Assembly (NCBI GenBank): GCA_900299035.1
Contig: OMIG01000233.1
Coordinates: 1-33,529 of the forward strand
DNA from: Pseudomonadota bacterium
Lineage (GTDB): Bacteria; Bdellovibrionota_C; UBA2361; OMII01
Direction of reading: 5' to 3'
DNA: 33,529 bases
In this document: in pieces, positions 1 to 8,485 of the stretch
Numbering within the stretch: position 1 is the first letter of the stretch
How the letters are laid out: every line of letters begins with the position of its first letter
Translations under genes and position numbers: made by a program
The notes under the pieces: generated by a model
Database searches by the model: none
What the model saw: the letters and a program-made list of their open reading frames with translations, nothing else
What the model was told of the DNA's origin: nothing

Positions 1-299
1 CCGCTGTTGACTCGCGGCAGCCTGTCCGAAGTCGAGAACTTGCGGCAGCCAGGGCGAGACACGCGCGTAGCACGGCCAATAACTGGGCGCCCGCTGGAGA
101 AGTACTTCAGCCCAACGCGAATCGAGGACGGCCCGCTCTCTGGAGTCACCGACTCAAAGCCCTCAATCAGCCCTTCCTTCTTGAGAACCTCAAGCACGCT
201 CTTGTTGAGCTTGGAGGACGTAACGAGCACCGAACGGTGGCCAGCGCGCTGGCCGTTGCGGATGCGAGTGATCATGTCGGATACGTGGTCGTTAATCAT
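1..299 (-). CDS. rpsH: 30S ribosomal protein S8, 3' part beyond the window
   Basis: The first 99 codons of S8, a primary 16S rRNA binder that organises the central domain of the 30S subunit; in E. coli it also represses the spc operon. The start reads MINDHVSDMITRIRNGQRAGH, the classical S8 N-terminus, and RVSRPG later in the fragment is the conserved linker to the C-terminal domain. The frame is open to the window edge, so about 30 residues are missing only because of the cut. The ATG lies 3 nt after the rplE stop and its Shine-Dalgarno-like AAGG overlaps the rplE end, suggesting translational coupling. S14 (rpsN), which usually sits between L5 and S8, is absent. Confidence 0.95.
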   Translation of the reverse strand, partial: MINDHVSDMITRIRNGQRAGHRSVLVTSSKLNKSVLEVLKKEGLIEGFESVTPESGPSSIRVGLKYFSSGRPVIGRATRVSRPGCRKFSTSDRLPRVNS

Positions 300-302
300 A
301 CC

Positions 303-857
303 TTATTCCTTGCCTGCAGCCTTACGAAACGGCATACCCATGAGCTCTAGCAGCTCCATGCCCTCTTCATCGTTCTTCGCCGAGGTGACGAAAGTGATGT
401 CGAGGCCTCGCACCGTGTCGAGCTTCTCGATCTCGATCTCGGGGAAAACGATCTGCTCCTTGATGCCCATAGTGTAGTTCCCGCGGCCATCGAAGCCCTT
501 GCGGGGAACGCCACGGAAGTCGCGAACTCGCGGGAGCGCAACTGCCACAAGCCGATCGAGGAAGTCGTACATGCGAGTCTTGCGCATCGTGACCATTACG
601 CCGATCGGGAGGCCCTCGCGCAGCTTGAAGGCCGCGATGGACTTCTTCGCCCGGGTGACAACCGGCTTCTGTCCGCTGATACGCGTCATCGCGTACTCTA
701 CGAACTGGATAGCTTTTGAGTTATTGACCGCGTCACGGACGCCAGTGTTGAGAACGATCTTCTCAATCTTCGGCACCTGCATGACAGAAGAGTAGTTAAA
801 CTTCTTCATCAGCGCAGGAACAACGGTCTGCTTATAGTGCTCCGCCAAACGACTCAT
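303..857 (-). CDS. rplE: 50S ribosomal protein L5
   Basis: L5 binds 5S rRNA and forms part of the central protuberance and the B1b intersubunit bridge. The 184-residue product is slightly longer than the usual 179. It has the recognisable family segments [11 protein letters not shown] (about residues 30-40), the [23 protein letters not shown] stretch around 60-82, and MDITF-like [14 protein letters not shown] near residue 152. The ATG is preceded by a GGGG-rich Shine-Dalgarno. It lies 21 nt after rplX and 3 nt before rpsH, so it is a member of the spc-type operon. Nothing unusual in the protein; the missing rpsN downstream is the odd point. Confidence 0.97.
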   Translation of the reverse strand: MSRLAEHYKQTVVPALMKKFNYSSVMQVPKIEKIVLNTGVRDAVNNSKAIQFVEYAMTRISGQKPVVTRAKKSIAAFKLREGLPIGVMVTMRKTRMYDFLDRLVAVALPRVRDFRGVPRKGFDGRGNYTMGIKEQIVFPEIEIEKLDTVRGLDITFVTSAKNDEEGMELLELMGMPFRKAAGKE

Positions 858-878
858 AATACCCCTATCTCGACCAAA

Positions 879-1271
879 CTACGCGTCGAGGGCCACAAAC
901 TTCTTGCTCGAAGGATCCTTGTAGCCACGTACGCGCTTTCCATCCGCCGATGTGCTCTTGCAGAGACGCACCGGCTTCTTCAGTTTTTCGACGTAGTACA
1001 TCACGTTTGAAATGTGTACTGACTTCTCAACTTGAACTTTTCCGCCTTCCTCGCCAGGCCGCGACGCGCGCTTGTTGCGCGTGAAGACGTTCAGGCCCTC
1101 GAGGATCACTCGGTCGCCTTTGGCGCCCGTGATGGCCCTGATCTTGGCAACCTGGCCCTTGATCGCCCTCTTGGCCTTGTTGCCGCCAGCGATCACCATG
1201 ACGGTATCACCCTTGCGCAGGACCGTCGGGACTCGCTCTACCTTCTGCTTGCTGGACTTCTTTGCAGCCAC
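879..1271 (-). CDS. rplX: 50S ribosomal protein L24
   Basis: L24 is an assembly-initiating protein that binds the 5' domain of 23S rRNA near the exit tunnel. The KOW-type core is visible: VLRKGDTVMVIAGGNKAKRA, then a basic segment and the HISNVMY motif. I choose the GTG start at 1271 (product VAAKKSSK..., 130 aa). The in-frame TTG 15 nt upstream lies before an AAGAGGTG sequence that is a good Shine-Dalgarno for the GTG, and a start there would place that signal inside the coding region. The product is longer than E. coli L24 (about 104 aa), with the extra length split between a basic N-terminus and the C-terminus. It follows rplN by 20 nt. Confidence 0.95.
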   Translation of the reverse strand: MAAKKSSKQKVERVPTVLRKGDTVMVIAGGNKAKRAIKGQVAKIRAITGAKGDRVILEGLNVFTRNKRASRPGEEGGKVQVEKSVHISNVMYYVEKLKKPVRLCKSTSADGKRVRGYKDPSSKKFVALDA

Positions 1272-1291
1272 GATACACCTCTTCAAACTTG

Positions 1292-1660
1292 CTAGAGCAC
1301 TTCAGGCGCCAGCGAAACGATCTTCATAAACTTCTTGCCGCGCAGCTCGCGCGCAACCGGCCCGAAAATGCGGGTGCCGATCGGCTCTTGGCTGGCGTTA
1401 ATGAGAACGGCGCTGTTGTCGTCGAAACGGATGTACGACCCGTCATCTCTCGACACCGGCTTTGCCGTCCGTACGATCACAGCCTTGTGAACCGAGCCCT
1501 TGGCGATCTTCGAGTTCGGGATAGCTTCACGAACAGCGACAACGATGACGTCACCGACCGACGCGTAACGGCGACGGCTGCCGCCGAGCACCTTCACACA
1601 AACCACCTTCTTAGCGCCTGAGTTGTCAGCAACATCAAGCACAGACTTCAACTGGATCAT
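1292..1660 (-). CDS. rplN: 50S ribosomal protein L14
   Basis: L14 binds 23S rRNA at the subunit interface and contacts 16S rRNA in bridge B8. The 122-residue length is exactly typical. The start [19 protein letters not shown] is the diagnostic N-terminus, and [10 protein letters not shown] near the end is also family-typical. The ATG has a GAGGAG Shine-Dalgarno 4-5 nt upstream. It sits between rpsQ (48-nt gap) and rplX (20-nt gap), the universal S17-L14-L24 order. Confidence 0.98.
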   Translation of the reverse strand: MIQLKSVLDVADNSGAKKVVCVKVLGGSRRRYASVGDVIVVAVREAIPNSKIAKGSVHKAVIVRTAKPVSRDDGSYIRFDDNSAVLINASQEPIGTRIFGPVARELRGKKFMKIVSLAPEVL

Positions 1661-1708
1661 AACTCCTCACCGCCTTAAACGAATTCCTGCCCTGCTTATT
1701 CCCTCTGG

Positions 1709-2047
1709 CTACTCGGCCTTCGTGAGAACTGCCTCGACCTTCCAGCACTTGAGCTTGCTCAACGGGCGGGTCTCAACGATGCGGACGCGGTCTCCCACTC
1801 CACACTGCTTCGACTCATCGTGGGCGTAAAACTTCTTGGTGCGACGAACGAACTTCCCGTAGGTGGAGTGCCGAACCTGTCGGACTACCGCTACGACAAC
1901 GGTCTTCTCCATCTTGTTGCTGACCACGAGCCCTTCCTGCCTCTTGCGCAGGCCACGCGGCTGCTGAGGCTTCGCCTCTACCGCCGGCTTCTCAGCCTTC
2001 GCCTTGGGAGCCTTCTTGGTCTCAGTTGTCTTCTTGCTCACTGCCAT
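1709..2047 (-). CDS. rpsQ: 30S ribosomal protein S17 with N-terminal extension
   Basis: S17 binds the 5' domain of 16S rRNA early in 30S assembly. The OB-fold core starts around residue 31 ([20 protein letters not shown]) and includes [14 protein letters not shown] near residue 85. The 112-residue product exceeds the usual 80-88 because about 30 residues rich in Lys, Ala, Pro and Glu precede the core. The ATG has an AGGG Shine-Dalgarno 6-7 nt upstream and no better downstream start exists before the conserved core, so the extension is probably translated. Its role is unknown; it is likely disordered and could contact rRNA. It follows rpmC by 33 nt. Confidence 0.96.
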   Translation of the reverse strand: MAVSKKTTETKKAPKAKAEKPAVEAKPQQPRGLRKRQEGLVVSNKMEKTVVVAVVRQVRHSTYGKFVRRTKKFYAHDESKQCGVGDRVRIVETRPLSKLKCWKVEAVLTKAE

Positions 2048-2080
2048 AACAATCCCTAAAAACTGCCTCGAATCAAATGG

Positions 2081-2287
2081 TTAGGCTTTTGTTGCCTTCT
2101 GGGTCAGCTTGGTCTTAACGCGCGCTAGAGCCTTGCGAGTCTCACGGAGCAGATGCCCCTTCTCAAGCTGCTTGGAGGCCTGCTTGAAGCGGAGCCGCAT
2201 GAGCTCCTCGGCAAGCTTGTTCGCCTTTTCATTAAGGGCGCCCTTGTCGAAGCCCTCGATCTCTTTCAAAAACTCTTTACGTTTCAT
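2081..2287 (-). CDS. rpmC: 50S ribosomal protein L29
   Basis: L29 is a small helical hairpin protein at the peptide exit, part of the docking platform for trigger factor and SRP. The 68 residues fit the family: a helix with LNEKANKLAEELMRLRFK, the typical 'LR F' turn, and a second basic helix LLRETRKALARVKT. It is preceded by an unusually long 91-nt gap after rplP (2288-2378), while most gaps in this cluster are under 60 nt; that spacer holds two short hairpins (for instance CGGCA/TGCCG at 2355-2367). Confidence 0.95.
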   Translation of the reverse strand: MKRKEFLKEIEGFDKGALNEKANKLAEELMRLRFKQASKQLEKGHLLRETRKALARVKTKLTQKATKA

Positions 2288-2378
2288 ATACTTACTACCA
2301 TTTTGTGGGTTCGGCGGATCCGTCTCTAGTCCAGCACAACCTGGCGAAACGAGCCGGCAATATGCCGCTTTCCCACAC

Positions 2379-2804
2379 TTAAATCAAGCTGCTGCTCCGG
2401 ACCACCACTTTGGTCTTAATCGGGAGCTTAGCTGCTGCCAGCTCGAGCGCCTCGAGGGCGATCTTGTCGGCTACACCCGTAATTTCATACATGATGCGGC
2501 CGGACTTAACCTCGGCTACCCATAGCTCCACAGAGCCCTTTCCCTTACCCATTCGCACTTCAGCGGGCTTCTTGGTGAGCGGCTTGTCCGGGTAGACCTT
2601 AATCCACACCTTTCCGCCACGCTTGATGTGGCGAACCATCGTCTGACGGGCAGCCTCGATCTGGCGGTTAGTAACCCAACCGGCTTCCATGGCGCGGAGC
2701 CCGAACTCGCCGAACTCAAGCGTACATCCCCTCGTCTCCTTGATCTTAAGGTGCCGGTACAGCTTCATTTGCTTGCGGTAACGGGGCTTCTTTGGCTGCA
2801 ACAT
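2379..2804 (-). CDS. rplP: 50S ribosomal protein L16
   Basis: L16 sits at the A-site side of the 50S subunit and helps position tRNA and release factors. The product has 141 residues (typical 136-144). Recognisable segments are [14 protein letters not shown] at the start, the [25 protein letters not shown] region near residue 70, and [14 protein letters not shown] before it. The ATG is 45 nt after rpsC. The order rpsC-rplP-rpmC-rpsQ is the conserved S10-operon end. Confidence 0.98.
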   Translation of the reverse strand: MLQPKKPRYRKQMKLYRHLKIKETRGCTLEFGEFGLRAMEAGWVTNRQIEAARQTMVRHIKRGGKVWIKVYPDKPLTKKPAEVRMGKGKGSVELWVAEVKSGRIMYEITGVADKIALEALELAAAKLPIKTKVVVRSSSLI

Positions 2805-2849
2805 AACTTACTCCAACGAAAAACTTCTCTGTCTCCGACGGTTCCGCGC

Positions 2850-3512
2850 CTACAGGTTGATTGCCTCGGCAGCAGCCTCCTCTCCCGGGGCGAACTTCTC
2901 GCCCTTGAAGACCCAGCACTTAACGCCGATGATTCCGTACGTCGTGCTCGCCTCGGCGAAACCGTAATCGATATCCGCTCGAAGCGTGTGGAGCGGAACA
3001 CGCCCCTCACGAGTCGACTCCGTCCGCGCGATCTCAGCGCCATTGAGGCGGCCGGAGACGCGGATCTTGATGCCTTCTGCGCCAACGCGCTGCGCACGGT
3101 TGATCGCCTCTTTCATTGCTCGGCGGAAGTTCACGCGGCGCTCGAGCTGGAACGCGATACCCTCAGCAACGAGCTGGGCGTCCATGTCCGGCTTGCGGGC
3201 CTCGATGATGCTGAGCGCGACGTCGCGCTGCACGAGATCCTTGAGCTCCTTGCGAAGATCCTCGATGTCCTTGCCCTTCTTGCCGATAACGAGACCCGGC
3301 TTGGCGGTGTAGATGTTGATCTTAACGCGGGCCGCAGCACGCTCAATCTCAACACGCGAGATGCCCGCTGCTTGCAGCTTGCTCTTAACGAACTTGCGAA
3401 TCTTTACGTCCTCGCCGATGTAGCGAGAGAAGTCGCGGCCAGCGAACCACTTCGACTGCCACCCCTCGATGATTCCAACTCGCAATCCACGCGGGCTAAC
3501 TTTTTGTCCCAT
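2850..3512 (-). CDS. rpsC: 30S ribosomal protein S3
   Basis: S3 lines the mRNA entry channel of the 30S subunit. The 220-residue protein begins [22 protein letters not shown], has the type-II KH domain with the GKKG loop at about residues 77-81 ([12 protein letters not shown]), and the C-terminal S3 domain with [15 protein letters not shown] and [12 protein letters not shown]. Length is within the bacterial range (206-240). It follows rplV by 25 nt and is read into rplP. Confidence 0.98.
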   Translation of the reverse strand: MGQKVSPRGLRVGIIEGWQSKWFAGRDFSRYIGEDVKIRKFVKSKLQAAGISRVEIERAAARVKINIYTAKPGLVIGKKGKDIEDLRKELKDLVQRDVALSIIEARKPDMDAQLVAEGIAFQLERRVNFRRAMKEAINRAQRVGAEGIKIRVSGRLNGAEIARTESTREGRVPLHTLRADIDYGFAEASTTYGIIGVKCWVFKGEKFAPGEEAAAEAINL

Positions 3513-3537
3513 ACCAGAGCTCCCTTTCTAAATCCCT

Positions 3538-3903
3538 TTACTTCTCACCGAGGATAATCGTCATGTGCGACGAGCGCTTGCGGATCGGCGTTGCGCGACC
3601 GTGAGCTGCCGGCATGTACCGCTTGAGGGTACGTGCTGCATCGACCCATCCCTTGGTAACCCAAAGGCGGTCCACATCAGCGCGGGCGCCCTCGCGAGCA
3701 TTCGATACGGCTGACTCAAGCAGCTTGTAGGCCAGCTTCGCACCCTTCTTCGGCGAGTAGCGCAGGACCTGCATTGCCGGCTCTACCTGCTTGCCGCGGA
3801 TAAGGTCGATAACGAGCCTCGCCTTGCGCGGCGAGAGGCGCATGTGCTTGAGCGTCGCGCGAGCGACCTCTGCATCACCCTTCTTTGTTGTCTTCTTTGT
3901 CAT
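3538..3903 (-). CDS. rplV: 50S ribosomal protein L22
   Basis: L22 lines the nascent-peptide exit tunnel; its beta-hairpin tip takes part in macrolide resistance and in nascent-chain stalling. The 121 residues include the core HMRLSPRKARLVIDLIRGK near residue 20 and the tunnel hairpin with RTLKRYMPAAHGRATPIRKRSSH near residue 92, all typical. A short Lys/Thr-rich N-terminal lead (MTKKTTKKGD) precedes the core. The gene lies 44 nt after rpsS and 25 nt before rpsC. Confidence 0.97.
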   Translation of the reverse strand: MTKKTTKKGDAEVARATLKHMRLSPRKARLVIDLIRGKQVEPAMQVLRYSPKKGAKLAYKLLESAVSNAREGARADVDRLWVTKGWVDAARTLKRYMPAAHGRATPIRKRSSHMTIILGEK

Positions 3904-3947
3904 AATCCCAACCTCGATTGATTAGAGCCAAACTCCGCCAGCACTCC

Positions 3948-4229
3948 CTAGGCTGGAGCAGCAGCAGCCGACTTAGCCGAGTGTCCGTGGAAGCTGCGAG
4001 TGGCCGAAAACTCTCCCAGCTTGTGACCAACCATGTTCTCAGTGATGAACACGGCGTTGAACTTCTTGCCGTTATGAACGGCAAAGGTGAGCCCAATCAT
4101 GTCTGGAGTGATAGTCGAGCGGCGAGACCAAGTCTTGATCGGCCCCTTGTGCGCGCCGGACTTTGCCCTCTCAACCCACTTGAGAACGCTCTTATCTACA
4201 AACGGTCCCTTCTTAATCGAACGAGCCAT
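3948..4229 (-). CDS. rpsS: 30S ribosomal protein S19
   Basis: S19 lies in the head of the 30S subunit near the A-site finger. The 93-residue product starts [18 protein letters not shown] and includes the standard [16 protein letters not shown] and [16 protein letters not shown] segments. An Ala-rich tail (SAAAAPA) ends the protein. It is 17 nt after rplB and 44 nt before rplV in the S10-type operon. Confidence 0.98.
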   Translation of the reverse strand: MARSIKKGPFVDKSVLKWVERAKSGAHKGPIKTWSRRSTITPDMIGLTFAVHNGKKFNAVFITENMVGHKLGEFSATRSFHGHSAKSAAAAPA

Positions 4230-4246
4230 GCTGCCCCCTTACTCCC

Positions 4247-5068
4247 TTACTTACGCCGACGAACAATAAACTTCTGAGTGCGCTTGTTGACGCGGGTCTT
4301 GAGGCCCTTAGCAAGCAAGCCAGTGCGAGAGCATGGGTGACGGCCACCGGCGCTCTTGCCCTCTCCACCGCCCATCGGATGGTCGACTGGGTTCTTTGTG
4401 ACGCCTCGGTTGTGAGGACGGCGATTCAGCCATCGGCTGCGTCCGGCCTTTCCGATAATCACGTTCTGGTGGTCTGGGTTGCTCACCGCGCCAATTGACG
4501 CGTAGCACTCAATCGACACCTTGCGAGTCTCGCCCGATGGGAGCTTAACCGTCGCGTAGTCACCCTCTTTGGCAACCAGCTGTGCCGCTCCTCCGGCCGA
4601 ACGAACGAGCTGTGCGCCGCCGTCCTTCTTGAGCTCGATATTGTGAATGTTCTCTCCGAGCGGAACCGACTTAAGCGGCAGGGCGTTGCCCGGCTTAATC
4701 TCAGCCTCTGGCCCAGCGCTGATCACCTGCCCGACAGAGAGGCCCTGCGGCGCAAGGATGTAGCGCTTCTCGCCATCCGTGTAGACAACGAGCGCGATGC
4801 GAGCCGTCCTGTTCGGGTCGTACTCGATAGCAGCTACCGTGCCCTTGATTCCAACCTTGTCGCGACGGAAATCAACGATGCGGTAACGGCGCTTATGTCC
4901 GCCACCCTTGTTGATGTTCGTGTTGCGACCGTAGTTGTTTCGTCCGCCCGTGTTCGCGTGCTTCGCGAGTAGGCTCTTCTCTGGACGGTCCTTAGTGATC
5001 TCCGAGAAGTCGGCTACCGTGAGGAATCGCCGAGTCGGAGTGATTGGTCTGTAGTTCTTAACGGCCAT
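4247..5068 (-). CDS. rplB: 50S ribosomal protein L2
   Basis: L2 binds near the peptidyl-transferase centre and is needed for subunit joining. The 273-residue length equals that of E. coli. Conserved parts include [10 protein letters not shown] near residue 42, [13 protein letters not shown] near 56, and the signature [12 protein letters not shown] at about 226-237. The functionally important histidine (E. coli His229, mature numbering; residue 230 here) is kept, but the neighbouring position 232, His in E. coli, is Met. The C-terminal [10 protein letters not shown] differs from the E. coli pattern. The gene is 19 nt after rplW. Confidence 0.98.
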   Translation of the reverse strand: MAVKNYRPITPTRRFLTVADFSEITKDRPEKSLLAKHANTGGRNNYGRNTNINKGGGHKRRYRIVDFRRDKVGIKGTVAAIEYDPNRTARIALVVYTDGEKRYILAPQGLSVGQVISAGPEAEIKPGNALPLKSVPLGENIHNIELKKDGGAQLVRSAGGAAQLVAKEGDYATVKLPSGETRKVSIECYASIGAVSNPDHQNVIIGKAGRSRWLNRRPHNRGVTKNPVDHPMGGGEGKSAGGRHPCSRTGLLAKGLKTRVNKRTQKFIVRRRK

Positions 5069-5087
5069 GGTTTACCTCAAAACTTGA

Positions 5088-5411
5088 TTACAAGCCCTCA
5101 ACCAGATCGATCTTGCTGCCCTCTGCGAGGGTAACGTACGCCTTCTTGAAGCCAGCTCGGCGACCGACGCCGCGCGCTGTACGCTTCGCCTTCCCCATGA
5201 AGCTGCAGGTGCGAACCCCGTCAACCTTCACTGAGAACACGCGCTCAACTGCCTGCCGGATCTCGTTCTTTGTGGCGCGCGGGTCAACCTTGATGGTAAC
5301 CGTGCGGCCAGTGGCGCCAACCGTCGCGCTCTTCTCGGTGATTACCGGGGAGAGCAGCACTGCGTAATCGTTTACCGTTGCTGCGGCCTTGACTGCTTTC
5401 TTCTTAGCCAT
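5088..5411 (-). CDS. rplW: 50S ribosomal protein L23
   Basis: L23 is the main docking site for trigger factor and SRP at the exit tunnel. The 107 residues show LLSPVITEKSATVGA, the KVDPRATKNEIRQAVERVFSVKVDGVRT core and a GKAKRTARGVGRRAGFKKAYVTL basic end, all typical. A short Lys/Ala-rich N-terminal lead is present (MAKKKAVKAAA). It lies 20 nt after rplD and 19 nt before rplB. Confidence 0.97.
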   Translation of the reverse strand: MAKKKAVKAAATVNDYAVLLSPVITEKSATVGATGRTVTIKVDPRATKNEIRQAVERVFSVKVDGVRTCSFMGKAKRTARGVGRRAGFKKAYVTLAEGSKIDLVEGL

Positions 5412-5431
5412 ACGTCCTTCCCTTCCTAATC

Positions 5432-6091
5432 CTACGCCGACTTGCCAACGCGAGCCTCGAGCTCAGCCAGGGCTGCGCGAACACAGAGCACCTTCGAGCT
5501 GTTGATGAGGTCGTACACGTTTACTCCGGCTGACGGCACTACCGTAACACCCTTGATGTTGCGGAGGCCGAGCGCGAACTTCTCCCGAAGCTCCGAAGCC
5601 TCGTTTGGAACGATAACAAGAACCTTCTTCTCTGCGAGGCCGATGCTCTTGAGCAGCGCCACGCCGTCCTTGGTCTTTCCGGTCGCCTTCTCCATGCCCT
5701 CTAGCACCACCAGCCCCTCGTCCGCTGTCTTTGCGGAGAGAGCCGATGCGAGAGCGCCTTGGCGGACCTTCTTCGATAGCCTGAACTCGTAGCTGCGCGG
5801 GGTCGGGCCGTGAACAACCGCTCCACCCACCATCAGGGGCGAAACGCTCGAGCCGGCGCGGGCATTGCCCGTTCCCTTCTGCTTGAACGGCTTCTTCTTT
5901 CCGCCCTTAATCTCACTGCGAGTGAGGACGTCGTGCGTTCCTGCACGGCGCTTTGCGCGCTGCCAGCGAACGGTGCCGTGAACGAGCTCTGTCTTGATCG
6001 TTGCGCCGAAGACAGCCGGAGTGAGCGCTACTGAGCCCTTCTCCTTGCCGCTGGCATCGAACACCTTTGCGTTTACATCTTTAGAAGCCAT
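5432..6091 (-). CDS. rplD: 50S ribosomal protein L4
   Basis: L4 lines the exit-tunnel constriction; in E. coli it also represses the S10 operon. The 219 residues show the extended tunnel loop RAGTHDVLTRSEIKGGKKKPFKQKGTGNARAGS (about residues 48-82), where the usual aromatic in KPW/KPF and the RARAGS pattern are seen. The globular Rossmann-like C-terminal half contains VLVIVPNEASELR. No L4-responsive leader can be recognised upstream of rpsJ. It follows rplC by 28 nt. Confidence 0.97.
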   Translation of the reverse strand: MASKDVNAKVFDASGKEKGSVALTPAVFGATIKTELVHGTVRWQRAKRRAGTHDVLTRSEIKGGKKKPFKQKGTGNARAGSSVSPLMVGGAVVHGPTPRSYEFRLSKKVRQGALASALSAKTADEGLVVLEGMEKATGKTKDGVALLKSIGLAEKKVLVIVPNEASELREKFALGLRNIKGVTVVPSAGVNVYDLINSSKVLCVRAALAELEARVGKSA

Positions 6092-6119
6092 CGCTTAGTA
6101 CCTCCATCGCCCTCTTGAG

Positions 6120-6779
6120 TTACGCCTTCGCCGCCTTACGGACAACCACGAGGCTGCCGCGCGCGCCAGGAATTCCGCCCTTAACGAGCAGGATGTTCTC
6201 CTCCGCACGAACGCCTACGACTGTCAGGTTCTGAACCGTAACGTTCTCTCCGCCCATGCGGCCCGGCATGCGCTTGTTCTTGAAGATTCGTCCTGGGAAC
6301 TTTCGGCAGCCTACCGCTCCCACGTGGCGCCGAACCTCGTGAGTACCACGGGTCATCGGCTGTCCCTTCATGCCGTGACGGCGGATAACGCCCTGAAAGC
6401 CGCGCCCGATGGACACGCCTGAAACGTCTACCGTCTCGCCGTCCTTGAAGACGTCGGCAACCTTGACCTCTTTGCCCACCTCGTTCCAGCCGAGCTTCTC
6501 AGCATCGCAGCGAACTTCCTTCACGTGGTAGAACGCGCCTTGCCCGGCCTTCTTGAACTGGCCCTGCTCCGCCTTGGTGCAGCGCTGTGCCTTCTTCGGC
6601 TCGAAGCCGAACTGCACGGCGTTGTACCCGTGAACATCAAGCCCGCGGACATCGAGCACGTAGCACGGTCCAGCCTGGATGATAGTGACAGGAACGCTCT
6701 GGCCTTCAGGCGTAAACACCTGGGTCATGCCTAGCTTCTTTCCCAACAACCCCTCAGGGAAACTTTTTGACGACGTCAT
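6120..6779 (-). CDS. rplC: 50S ribosomal protein L3
   Basis: L3 is an early 50S assembly protein whose long loop reaches the peptidyl-transferase centre. The 219 residues begin with a short lead followed by LLGKKLGMTQVFTPEGQ, and include the loop region RGFQGVIRRHGMKGQPMTRGTHEVRR (about residues 127-150) and PGRIFKNKRMPGRMGGENVTVQNL. The ATG at 6779 is preceded by GGAGG about 8 nt upstream; the lead MTSSKSFPEG is slightly longer than usual. It lies 36 nt after rpsJ. Confidence 0.97.
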   Translation of the reverse strand: MTSSKSFPEGLLGKKLGMTQVFTPEGQSVPVTIIQAGPCYVLDVRGLDVHGYNAVQFGFEPKKAQRCTKAEQGQFKKAGQGAFYHVKEVRCDAEKLGWNEVGKEVKVADVFKDGETVDVSGVSIGRGFQGVIRRHGMKGQPMTRGTHEVRRHVGAVGCRKFPGRIFKNKRMPGRMGGENVTVQNLTVVGVRAEENILLVKGGIPGARGSLVVVRKAAKA

Positions 6780-6815
6780 GGTGAGGTCCTCCCTCGAAAA
6801 TCTTTATCAAATCGA

Positions 6816-7130
<315 letters not shown>

Positions 7131-7200
7131 GGCTAATCCTCACTCTTTCACGATTAGAAACTCTCTGAGCCTACTGAACCTTCTAAAACCTGTATTTGGG

Positions 7201-7228
7201 GCGGAGCGAGGGCAACCCCTCGCTCCGC
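7201..7228 (-). promoter_or_regulatory. 12-bp GC-rich hairpin between tuf and rpsJ
   Basis: A perfect 12-bp inverted repeat (GCGGAGCGAGGG / CCCTCGCTCCGC) with loop CAAC lies 12 nt after the tuf stop. On the transcribed minus strand it is followed by CCCAAATACAGG and only then TTTT, so it is not a textbook intrinsic terminator. It may act as an attenuator, an RNA processing or stability element, or a Rho-assisted partial terminator that sets the EF-Tu to S10 ratio. Structure seen directly; function inferred. Confidence 0.7.
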
Positions 7229-7240
7229 GCCTTCGCTGAA

Positions 7241-8437
7241 CTACTCAACGATCTCGGTAACAACACCCGATCCGACCGTCTTGCCGCCCTCGCGGATAGC
7301 GAAGCGGAGGGTCTTCTCGATTCCGATCGGCTGGTACAGCTCGACGAGAAGGTTGATGTTGTCGCCTGGCATAGCCATCTCGACACCGTCTGGGAGCTTG
7401 ATTGAGCCCGTTACGTCCGTAGTTCTGAAGAAGAACTGCGGGCGGTAACCGGTGAAGAACGGCTTATGACGTCCACCCTCTTCCTTCTTGAGGATGTAGG
7501 CCTCAGCCTTGAACTTCTTGTGCGGCTTGACGCTGCCTGGCTGGCAGAGGATCTGCCCACGCTCAACGTCATCACGCTTGAGACCACGGAGGAGGCAGCC
7601 GACGTTGTCGCCAGCGTGTCCCTCGTCGAGAAGCTTCTTGAACATCTCAACGCCCGTAACAACAGTCTTGCTGGTGTCGCGGAGTCCGACGATCTCAACT
7701 TCCTCGCCGACCTTGATCTTGCCGCGCTCGATACGGCCAGTCGCAACCGTTCCACGTCCTGCGATTGAGAACACGTCCTCAACCGGCATAAGGAACGGCT
7801 TGTCGATGTCGCGCTGCGGAACCGGGATGTACTCGTCGATCGTAGCGAGGAGCTTGTCGAACGCCTGAGTTCCGATCTCGCTGTTCTCGCCATTGAGGGC
7901 CTTGATCGCTGCACCACGGATAACCGGGGTCTCAGCTCCAGGGAAGCCGTACTCAGTGAGGAGGTCGCGGACTTCCATCTCAACGAGGTCGAGGAGCTCA
8001 GCATCGTCAACAGTGTCAACCTTGTTCAGGAACACGACGATCTTGGGAACTCCTACCTGGCGGGCGAGGAGGATGTGCTCGCGGGTCTGCGGCATTGGGC
8101 CGTCAGAAGCGCTCACTACGAGGATAGCGCCGTCCATCTGGGCTGCGCCGGTGATCATGTTCTTAACGTAGTCAGCGTGGCCCGGGCAGTCTACGTGCGC
8201 GTAGTGCCGAGTTGCAGTCTCGTACTCAACGTGAGCGCTGGCGATCGTTACGGTCTTCGAGTCGTCACGAACCGTGCCGCCCTTTGCGATGTCCTTGTAC
8301 GACTTTACAGTCGCGAGGCCCTTCGCTGCCTGAACCGACACGAGCGCTGCCGTCGTGGTCGTCTTGCCATGGTCTACGTGACCGATGGTGCCGACGTTTA
8401 CGTGCGCCTTCGTTCTATCAAATTTCTTAGTTGACAT
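7241..8437 (-). CDS. tuf: Elongation factor Tu with variant switch I
   Basis: EF-Tu delivers aminoacyl-tRNA to the ribosomal A site in a GTP-dependent way. The 398-residue protein has G1 GHVDHGKT (19-26), G3 DCPGH (83-87, with the catalytic His at 87), G4 NKVD (138-141) and normal domains II-III ending [10 protein letters not shown]. Switch I is abnormal: residues 51-66 read [16 protein letters not shown] where most bacteria have a segment ending RGITI. The Mg-coordinating Thr (here Thr64) is retained, but the preceding Arg-Gly is Lys-Thr and the loop is about two residues longer. I recall this pattern from planctomycete EF-Tu. The ATG has GGAGAG upstream and lies 48 nt after fusA. It is the only tuf copy in the window. 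Confidence 0.98.
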   Translation of the reverse strand: MSTKKFDRTKAHVNVGTIGHVDHGKTTTTAALVSVQAAKGLATVKSYKDIAKGGTVRDDSKTVTIASAHVEYETATRHYAHVDCPGHADYVKNMITGAAQMDGAILVVSASDGPMPQTREHILLARQVGVPKIVVFLNKVDTVDDAELLDLVEMEVRDLLTEYGFPGAETPVIRGAAIKALNGENSEIGTQAFDKLLATIDEYIPVPQRDIDKPFLMPVEDVFSIAGRGTVATGRIERGKIKVGEEVEIVGLRDTSKTVVTGVEMFKKLLDEGHAGDNVGCLLRGLKRDDVERGQILCQPGSVKPHKKFKAEAYILKKEEGGRHKPFFTGYRPQFFFRTTDVTGSIKLPDGVEMAMPGDNINLLVELYQPIGIEKTLRFAIREGGKTVGSGVVTEIVE

Positions 8438-8485
8438 GCTTCTCTCCGGTTTTAGTTAAACAACACACGATTAAAAGTCATTTAC

